This document shows, piece by piece, positions 56,333-64,000 of a stretch of 64,000 nucleotides of DNA. The notes beneath the pieces were generated by a model. The model did no database searches. It saw only the letters and a list, made by a program, of their open reading frames with translations, and had not been told where the DNA came from. This DNA comes from Amaurobius ferox (lineage: Eukaryota; Arthropoda; Arachnida; Araneae; Amaurobiidae). Within the stretch, counting starts at the first letter, position 1, and each line of letters begins with the position of its first letter. Location: assembly GCA_951213105.1 (NCBI GenBank), contig OX578150.1, positions 25,424,022-25,488,021 of the forward strand, written 5' to 3'. A program made the position numbers and the translations under genes.

Positions 56333-57076
56333 AGTTTTTCAACTACCCTCGCGGATCGAAGATAGATGGCGCCACTCCGATTCAAGGACTTGGCATTTTT
56401 CGACTCTTCTTTCACGGCCTTGCCACAGGCCAATAGTATGGCTAGCATTTGCCACTCGCGTTGCGTGTTTACGGTACTCTCGTCCACGTTCATAAGTTTT
56501 AACTTAGTGAATTGTAATTTAATTGTAATTTAATTGTATTGTACATATCTGTGTGTACTAGTTCTCTGCACAACATCTTGCAGACTAATGTGTACCCTGA
56601 AAGGGGCCTTTTTTCTTCACAAGAGTGATTTAAAAGAATTTGATAGAAACTGTAAATTGTAAATGTAAATTTTTATGTAAAGTATTATTCCTTTAAGCTG
56701 TAAATTTCATTGTAAACAGTACCTTAATATTTAATACTTTATACTTGACTTATTTTTTGTAATTATATTATATACTTTATTTATAAACTTGAAATTTGCT
56801 CCAATCATTCTGATTGGTCCCAGCCTCTGCCCCGCCCCCTTTCCTTTCCAGTACCTACTTACGGGTTCAGCCTTCCAAGAAAGAGTCGCCATCCCAAGCA
56901 TGCTGTAAGCAAGTTCATCGAATCAGAGCACCCTCTCCAGAGATGAGTGCATAAACTAGATAAATTGCTATTGCTATAACTGCTATAACTAATAGACACT
57001 ACAGTATTTTTGATGTGGGGTTACGCGTCTGATACGCAGGCACCCCGTAATCAAGCGTCTTGGCTTGGCTTGGCAT
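56333..57076 (+). mobile_element. Jockey 3' UTR and tail
   Basis: It matches the tails in units B-D of the tandem array (for example 18602-19346), with many substitutions and some indels. It includes repeated tgtaa(a/t)tt motifs and ends in the short tandem ggcttggcttggc. This copy is the only one here joined to a substantial ORF2, so it shows where the 954-bp array fragments came from. Confidence 0.85.
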
Positions 57077-57289
57077 GTGGGATCGTAGGTTTAGTAAGCT
57101 TATATTTCATTTATTTCTTTTGCTTGCAACATGTAGGTGTGCTATATTTTCTTTTTATAGAATTACAGAGTGCCCGTTAACGGAAAGAGGTCGTAAAATG
57201 CTCATATTGGATGGACATCTATATATTCAAGAGTGACGTTTGCCCACGAAAACCATAGGGAAATGTCAGCAGTGGTATAAATAAAAAGG
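57077..57289. other. Spacer
   Basis: No gene seen between the Jockey tail and the second MULE remnant. Confidence 0.4.
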
Positions 57290-57950
57290 CAAAGGAAGGT
57301 TGCATGTATTTCAGGAAAAAGCTCCGAAATCGACTTCGCATAATCATGTTCCAGACACTGCTAAAATTAAGGTTTCCAAAGCTATAACTGCTATGAAAGA
57401 CAAGGCTCTGAAAACAGATTCCAGTACAAGAAGTGTAATAGCAGACTGCACGAAAAGTGTAATAGCAGAAGTTTCAGAAGCATCTAGTGGCCAAGCACCA
57501 ACAATCAGAAAATGAAACGAACAATACAAAGATGTCATAATCAAGAACAAAGCCATCCAAATAATCCTTGTACGCTTTTAGAATTTCATCCAGGCGAACC
57601 ATACACAGTAACTTGTGATGGACTAAAATTTCTTCTTAAAGACACTGGACACTCTTTAAATGATCGTATGCTGATATTTAGAACTGTTATAGTTTGGATT
57701 TATTAGTATCTTGTCCTCACTGGTTTTCTGATGGAACATTCAAAACCATTTCATCATTATTTAATCAACTGTATGTTCATGTCTCAAAATCTGGCCGAGT
57801 TTTTCCAGCAGTTTATATTCTGATGTATCACAAAACAGAAACAGCATACAATATGCTACTATGTGAATTAAAATTGTTACGACGAGGACTAAACCCAACT
57901 TTGATTTTAATAAATTTTGAAAGAGCTGCAATAAACTGTTTTTTTTTTAA
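57290..57950 (+). pseudogene. Second MULE transposase remnant with FLYWCH end
   Basis: EKAPKSTSHNHVPD (end of a FLYWCH finger) and a Lys/Ser/Thr-rich linker at 57300-57515; NPCTLLEFHPGEPYTVTCDG at 57540-57620. The nuclease part is CPHWFSDGTFKTISSLFNQL, VFPAVYILMYHKTETAYNML and NPTLILINFERAAIN (57694-57940). The motif DGTFKT keeps its Asp, unlike the array MULEs; the second acidic position is Asn (INFERA). Low similarity to the array MULE means a separate family. It is cut off at 57950 by an I-clade 5' UTR fragment. Confidence 0.8.
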
Positions 57951-58091
57951 ATGCAGTACTACAGATGCATGCAACTTTGCCCTTTTCGCATCATACCCAT
58001 ATGAACTCATTCCCGATCCCAAACGGTATACCTTACAGCAGAGGCCAAAGGGTGGTACTAGGGCTCATAGAGCAGATATGATGTTTACAAA
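57951..58091 (-). mobile_element. I-clade LINE 5'-terminal fragment
   Basis: About 140 bp matching only the outermost 5' UTR of E3 (about 45525-45659): cgcatca-acccatatgaac, cagaggccaaagggtggtac, gagcagatatgatgttta. No ORF1 or ORF2 is attached; E4 begins 520 bp further on with its own 3' end and is not continuous with it. Confidence 0.75.
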
Positions 58092-58383
58092 AGGTACCTT
58101 CCCACTCACCGCAACGCATCTGAAGGTTGAGTTCACACATGCACTGTACGATGAAAAAGTGGGGGAAAGTTCTCTTTCACGGTGAATGCAGGCTGCAATG
58201 CTAAATTCAAAATAAAACTGAATTTAATGAATACTGCACGGTTGATGGCATTGCGACAGCCAACAGCATCATAGATAGCTTGTACCACGTGTATTTTTAT
58301 TTACTATCTCAGTATCTGATTTCGCATATTCTGCAGTAATTTAATATTTGTGAATCCTTCATTTTTGTTATAGTATTATCATT
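58092..58383. other. Putative upstream region of MADF exon
   Basis: No coding frame is supported, and there is no clear TATA box. Confidence 0.35.
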
Positions 58384-58516
58384 ATGGATGATTTTAAGCT
58401 TATCGAATTCATTCAAGCGAATGAACATTTGTACAATAAAACTAGACTGGATTATAAAGACACTGTAAAAAAAATTAATACATGGATATGTATTGCCGAA
58501 CATTTTGAAACTACTG
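58384..58516 (+). CDS. MADF-domain protein, candidate first exon
   Basis: The Met at 58384 opens DDFKLIEFIQANEHLYNKTR then LDYKDTVKKINTWICIAEHF, matching the N-terminal helices of the MADF (Adf-1/Myb-SANT-like) DNA-binding domain: LI..I..N..LY......Y.D...K...W..IA..F. The frame meets TAG at 58519, but G|GTTAGT at 58516-58522 is a good 5' splice site, so the domain would continue in a downstream exon. LINE E4 begins 94 bp after the donor, in what would be the intron. Such proteins are transcription factors or partners of PIF/Harbinger transposases. No later exon is visible within the window, so the gene may be broken. Confidence 0.6.
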
Positions 58517-58828
58517 GTTAGTAAATTTATATAATTTCTTTTATCAATTTCATTGAAAACAGGGGGCATTTTATAATGTGAACTTTCATACTATTAAATT
58601 TCATTATTAGTTGGTTGGTTGATTAGGGATTTTTGGCACAAGATCCAAAAAGGATATGCTGTGCCAGACATATATTAAAATACAGAAAACAGTAAAGAAT
58701 AAAAACAAGTGTATAATCTAAAAGGGTGATAATGTATGAATAAAACAAGACAATGCAAGAAGGATAATGATGGAAATATGAAAAATGTCTAAGGAAGGGA
58801 ATTTAAATACGATAGTAAAAACCGATGT

Positions 58829-61800
58829 CTAATAAAAATGGAAAAATTCCGGAATAGGATTTTCTCCAATCAATTCTGCCAAAGTTATAGTAAACGTTTT
58901 AAAATGCTTAAAACGAAACTGTTTATAGATAGGACAAGTAATTAAAAAATGTTTAACACTCGCTGCGGTTTGACAAACATTACAAAGGGGTTCAAGTTCT
59001 CCTAAAAGTAAATGACTGTGGGTAAAACGAGTGTGACCAATGCGCAAACAAGTTAAAATTACACCCAATTTCCTACATTGGAAACTAGTGCATTTTTGTA
59101 CTAAGGGCTTTATCTCATGCAACTTATTATCAGCTTGCTGATTCTAGGAATACTGCCATTTTGAATATTTTTTAAAACAAATTGTTTGATGTCAGTTAAA
59201 GCTCTCTTCATACTAACTCATAGCTCTCTTCGACGATAAAAGCGTGTAATGAACTCAATGAGTCAGTATATATAATATGCTTTTTGGAATTTTGATAAGA
59301 GATGAAGATTAGGGACTAGTATATCGCCATAATCTCAGCTGCGAAAATAGAGCAAGATGTGTGCAGTTATAGTATTGTAAGACTTTATAGTATTGTTGCA
59401 AACATAAGCTAAACCAACGTAATCTCCTGTTTTCAAACCATCTGTAAAAACAGGAGTAAACTCCTTATATAGATTCCTATGTTCTGCAAACAATTGCACA
59501 TAAATAGCCGGACTGGTGTTAGTCTTCGTAAAATTACAAAATAGGTTAAGAAAGGTGAAATTGTTAACATACCATAGAGGTGTTTCAAAAAACTTTGTTT
59601 TCCGAACATAAAGTTCTAAAGGGGTAGCTGCTACTATATTGCGTATTCGCTTGCCAAAAGTAGGAATGCAGGAGGATCTGTGGTCATACAGTGGATAATG
59701 ATCATCAAGGAATGAACGTTGTAACGGATCATTATGTAAGGACATGATATGGAAATAATAATTCAGCATCAGCTGTTCATGTCTTAATTGTAAACATGGC
59801 TCATAAGAGACAGTATATAGGCTTTGAACAGGTGATGTTCAAAAGGCTCCTGAGCATATACGCAATGCCTTATGGTGAATTGAATCAAGCTTTTTTAGCA
59901 CAGATGTTCGTGCTGATCCATACACAGAGCAACCATAATCAAATTTGGTACGAATAACAGCTCTGTAGATGCGAAGTATGGAAGTAAGATCTGCACCCCA
60001 TTTGGTATTTGAGAAGACGTTTAAGATGTTAAGAGCTTTCTTACATTTCTTTCAAAATTTCTGATTGTGGGGCAAGAAAGATTGTGTGGCAAGCTTTTTA
60101 TCAAACCAAACCCCGAGAAATTTTATTTCCTCTACTACAGCAATCTTTACAACTCCCATAAAGATTTCTGGGGGTGAGTGAATACTACGTTTTCTGGTGA
60201 AATGAACACAAGTCTTTTGAGTGGAAAACACATACCCATTCACATTTGCCCATCGTAAGATGTTATTTACGGCGGCTTGACATTGTCTTTCCACTGTATG
60301 CATATCGTGAGCTTAGTTGGCAACTTGCAGATCATCCACATAAAGACTTTTATGGACAGGCACTGGCAAATTCTTTAAGAGACTATTTATTTTTATATTA
60401 AACAGTGTCACACTCAAGACACTTCCTTGTGGCACACCCTCCTCTTGTACCTCTGTGCGTGAGACAGTTGAACCAATTCGAACTTGGAATGTCCTGTTTG
60501 ATAAAAAGTTTTGAATAAAAATAGGAAGATTACCGTTTAGATTAAAATCGTAAATGTCCTTAATAATACCGTAGTGCCAAGTTCGATCATAGGCTTTGTC
60601 AATATAAAAAAAAATTGAGACTAAATGATTTCTCCTAAGAAAGGCAGTCCTAATTTGTGATTATAATGATATAATATTATCAATAGCAGATCTACCTCGA
60701 CAAAAGCCACTTTGGTGTGGTGAGAATAAGTTGTTACTCTCTAAAAAGTGCACAAGCCTGGTATTAACCATTTTCTCAAACAGTTTACAAACACAGTTTG
60801 TGAGTGCTATAGGCCGATAACTCAAAAGGGCTTTGAGGGTCCTTACCTGGTTTTAAAATGGGAATTGTGATGGCTCTTTGCCATGACCTAGGGAATTTAT
60901 GTTCAAGCCAAATTCTGTTAAAGAGGTATAAGAGGTTCAGTAAGGAGTAATGGGAAAGGTGTTTAAGCATGTGATAGTTAATTTTATCAGGTCCACTGCA
61001 AGTTCTGTGTATTTGGGACAAAACAGTCACCAACTCTGACATAGTAAAGTGCATGTTATATGGTAGGTTTCTACCTTCTGGGAAAACAATGGGTTTATTT
61101 TCAGACTTAAGTTTGTTATTTAAAAATGGTTCAGAGTAATTTGATGCATTTGAAATATTAGCAAATTCTTTGGCAATTTCATTTGCAATGTCATATGGGG
61201 AACTTATAGTTGTGCCATTATGATTTAGAATGGCTATGGAGTGATCACTATAATTACCTGAACACTTTTTGACTTTCTCTCATACAATTTTACTAGAAGT
61301 AGATGATGTTATTCCACTAACATTTTTCCCATGACTCTTTCTGCCTTCTTCTGCGAATCCTGAGAGCAACTGCTTTTGCATGTTTAAGTGCAGTTAGGTT
61401 TTGAGTGGTAGGATACCTTCTGAAAAGTGACCAAGCTTTCCTCTGCTTTTTATAAGCCTCACGGCATTCATCATTCCACCAAGGGAAACAATGCTTAGAC
61501 ATACTACCTGTATGTTTTGGAATTGCTGCATCGGCAGCCTCTATAAGGACACCTGTAACATTTTCTACAGCTGTATCAATGTCAATGCTTTGAACAACTT
61601 CATCAGTGATCAGAGCTAGGGAACTAAACTTCACCCCATCAGCTTTTGAAATTATGTATTGAGATGGTTTTATAGTCGATCTGAATTGACTGTTGGAGAG
61701 AATGATAGGGTAGTGGTCACTATTGTGAAGATCTTCATCAACTGTAAAGTTCCAGTAAGGAAAGAGAGAGGGTGAACAGATGGCAAGATGAATATTGTGA

Positions 61801-62325
61801 AAAGTCCTACTAGGTTGGTGAAAATAGGTGTATTCATTATTGTTAAAAATGCATAAACTGTGATCTCTGACACATTGCTCAATTTGGTGTCCTCTGCAAT
61901 TTGTGTCAAGACTTCCCCAAAGAGGATTATGACCATTAAAGTCACAGAGTATCACAAATGGTGCAGGAAGTTGGCCAATAAAATTATCAAGTTCTCTAGA
62001 ATTTATATGGTCATTTGGTGGTAAGTAAATACAGCATACTGTAATTAATCTATTTATATGTATCCGAACAGCAACAGTTTGTAGATTTGTGGTGAGTTGT
62101 AAAACGGAAGAAGGGTAGTCTTGAGAGACTAACAAAGCAACTCCCCAAGATACTCTACTGTTCATATTAAAATCTTTACGTATACAATTAAAATGTTTAA
62201 TATTAAAATTACTGCTAGATTTTAACAGTCTCTTGAAGGCAGACACAAATAGGATGGAAAGTATTAATTAAAGACTTGATCTCCACAGACTTGTGCTGCA
62301 ACCCACGGCAATTCCAAGATTCCAT
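58829..62325 (-). pseudogene. E4 ORF2 remnant: AP endonuclease, RT, RNase H
   Basis: Start at the Met at 62325 (MESWNCRGLQHKSVEIKSL); a frameshift follows near 62230. The endonuclease (61317-62220) has NGHNPLWGS and NSDHYPIILS, with GDFNGH changed to CDFNGH. RT pieces: MLKHLSHYSLLNLLYLFNRI, PILKPGKDPQS (60785-61054); the YVDD region near 60330 and the RT motif A/B region are frame-broken. RNase H: FTDGLKTGDYVGLAYVC (Ser to Leu near the first Asp), then a deletion that removes the WVPGH block. The C-terminal CNVCQTAASVKHFL motif is kept at about 58950. Confidence 0.87.
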
Positions 62326-62396
62326 GTTCTTGGGCCTATGGAAGGTGGTCTCTTTTTTCCCAGTAGACGAAGACGAAGAGGATGACATATCCGTCA

Positions 62397-63800
62397 TCAT
62401 CCCTTCATCCGCAAAAGCACACAGTTGTATTTTGTCATCATATTTGCTGTGCTTTTCATGGATGTGTTTTTCTTTTCTGATTTTTTTTCCAATGCACTAT
62501 ACTTTGTATTCTTTAATTTCTGTTTTTTGTTTGTCTTTGTTTTCTCTTCTAAAGTATTAACTCCTTTTTTTCCACTGGTACTTACTACTGCAGCTTTTTG
62601 TTGTGTGAAATCAGGTCTGAAAGTGGCTAATGGGATTGAAGTTTTTTGCTTTTGTTTAGTACTTGTAACAGCAGTGTTTACAGAAGGGAAAGGTTTTGTT
62701 TGGTTAGTTTGTTGATTAGGGATTAACTGCATAAAATTCAAGTCAGGTTCAGTTTGTGTGCCTACTGATGTAACTTCAATTTGTAAGCTAACAGATTTTG
62801 TTTGTTTCTGACAACAGATGAGTATGATACGCCTATTTTTGGTGTTCTTGCTTCAATCAGTTTACGTGCTTCTGGGTAAGTAATATTACTGGTTGTTTTT
62901 AAAGTTTGGATTTCTTTTTCAAAAAACCCATTTTGAACATGAGCGAGCATAAGGTGGATGTTCAGCTTCGCAATTTACACATTTTGGAGCGGCTATACAT
63001 CCCTCACTGTCATGTCCATGTTCTGCAGAGCGTGCACACACTACTTTAGGAGCACGACAGGAAGTTTTGGGATGTCCAAATCTCTGGCAGTGGAAGCATC
63101 TTAATGGGTTTGGCACATATGGCTGTACTTGGCATCTGAGGTAGGCTATTTTTAAATTTTTTGGTAACATTGGAGTGTCAAAAGTCAGTATAAGATGTTT
63201 TGTTGGAAACACTGTACCATCTCATCTCACCGAGATTCGTCGCACAGAGCTAACTTTTTGGTCTTTCAGTTTGTCGAGGATTTCAGTTTCAGGTACATAT
63301 ATAAGGTCTGGTTCTGATATAACCCCAATAGAGAAGTTCAATGTAGCATGAGCAGTCACGGACACTGGAATATTTGCGAGGGTTTTCACTGAAAGTATAT
63401 TTTTTGCTTATGCGGTAAAGAAAACTTTAACTCACAAGTCCACAGATCTGAGCTTCTTTATAGTTTCGACTTCCCCAACAGAAGCCAGTATTCCCTTCTG
63501 AATCAAAAAGGGTGAAACATTATTGAATGATCCATCCATTCTATTCATAATGAAAAACATTGCTTCAGTTGTAGTCATTTTATGGTTATCCAGTTCATGA
63601 ATTCTTTGTCCAATAACTGTATTTATGTTCGTAGTACTTTGATTAGTTGTATGCCCCAAGGACACAAACACTAGATGCATCTACTCTATCTGCCCAATTT
63701 AGAGATCCTGCCTTGGAAGGCAAGAGAGCACTAGGATATTCAGTTGGAAGGCATGAAGAACCCGAGGTTAAAAGCATTCTCGAATTCTCCATGCTTGTAA
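62397..63800 (-). pseudogene. E4 ORF1 remnant
   Basis: It has the CFHCQRFGHPKTSC knuckle and a second knuckle in which Cys is Ser (CARSAEHGHDSEGC), then an intact third Cys motif CVNCEAEHPPYARSC where E3 has a stop. The Lys/Thr-rich tail (SSTKQKQKTSIPLATF-like) lies at 62397-62741, and the N-terminal FIMNRMDGSFNNVSPFLI near 63500. Frameshifts occur near 62930, 63220 and 63430-63680. The Met corresponding to E3's 45279 lies near 63793. Confidence 0.82.
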
Positions 63801-64000
63801 TCCCCAATTGAAAAAACCACGGATTACTTCTAGTTCAATCGGAGTGCCTGCCAGGCTCCATCTCCCCACACTTTTCTGACATGTCAAGTGTAACCACCGA
63901 AGTCATTCACAAAGCTGGATGATGGAGAGCAATCCATAACGTGCACCTGGTGAACAGGGCCCAAGGACCAGCAAGGATCCATGGGGGATTTCTCGATATG

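Larger units (their letters stand above)
58611..64000 (-). mobile_element. E4: I-clade LINE, 5' end beyond the window
   Basis: A minus-strand element close to E3 along its whole length. It starts at the 3' tail ttggttggttgattaggg (58611), includes ORF2 and ORF1 and reaches the 5' UTR (gatttctcgatatg) at the window edge. It has deletions relative to E3 (for example the RNase H centre near 59160-59215) and many frameshifts, so it is older than E3. Confidence 0.9.

Noticed and set aside
2851..64000. Endogenous retrovirus or viral polymerase origin for the RT ORFs
   Set aside because: There are no LTRs, protease, integrase or envelope; the RTs carry LINE endonuclease and RNase H order, with target-site duplications and LINE tails.

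Overview
This window reads as eukaryotic, AT-rich, repeat-dominated DNA, most likely from an arthropod and plausibly a spider or other arachnid. That placement is inference from the transposon families present (I-clade LINEs with RNase H, Jockey ORF1 with a gag-type C2HC region, DUF4817-type Tc1/mariner, FLYWCH-MULE, PIF/Harbinger with an antisense pogo/Tigger). No operons, bacterial genes, rRNA or functional tRNA genes are visible. Nearly everything recognisable is a mobile element or its remains, almost all broken by stops and frameshifts. The only likely host coding piece is one short MADF-type exon near 58.4 kb, plus an unidentified duplicated gene end near 1 and 5.8 kb.

Layout. 1-6.2 kb: a duplicated gene end (1-384 and 5827-6204), several short tandem repeats, and a 5'-truncated I-clade LINE (E1, 2647-5428) with a perfect 14-bp target-site duplication. 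6.2-12.4 kb: a diverged, apparently full-length I-clade LINE (E2) with a 14-15 bp target-site duplication, itself hit by a tRNA-derived SINE (7836-8128) and sitting against the 3' end of a Merlin/ISXO2-type transposase. 14.5-32.4 kb: a tandem macrosatellite. Five units (first and last lack an insert and are older; the three middle ones are nearly identical, period 4,524 bp) are each a patchwork of PIF/Harbinger transposase, antisense pogo/Tigger, FLYWCH-MULE transposase and a Jockey 3' tail. 32.4-33.3 kb: the C-terminal part of a P-element/THAP9-like transposase, interrupted by a 104-bp chimeric insert with a 12-bp duplication. 36-37 kb: a DUF4817-type mariner-like transposase pseudogene followed directly by a Jockey ORF1 N-terminus.

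38.5-47.7 kb: a mariner with 27-bp inverted ends, split by about 7.8 kb of inserted DNA that contains the best-preserved I-clade LINE (E3, 39918-45659). The mariner itself split an unclassified transposase-like gene. 48-58 kb: a C2H2 plus GCM/FAR1-like zinc-finger remnant, a Jockey ORF1 C-terminus, a Tc1 3' end, an I-clade 5' fragment, a Penelope-like or unclassified reverse transcriptase fused in frame to a Jockey ORF2, a second MULE remnant and the MADF exon. 58.6-64 kb: a fourth I-clade LINE (E4) running off the window.

Together these make a record of nested insertion and tandem amplification rather than a pathway. The elements supply the machinery for each other (LINE endonuclease/reverse transcriptase could mobilise the SINE and tail fragments), but no copy seen here is fully intact; E3 is closest, with one nonsense codon in ORF1 and one frameshift plus one nonsense codon in ORF2.
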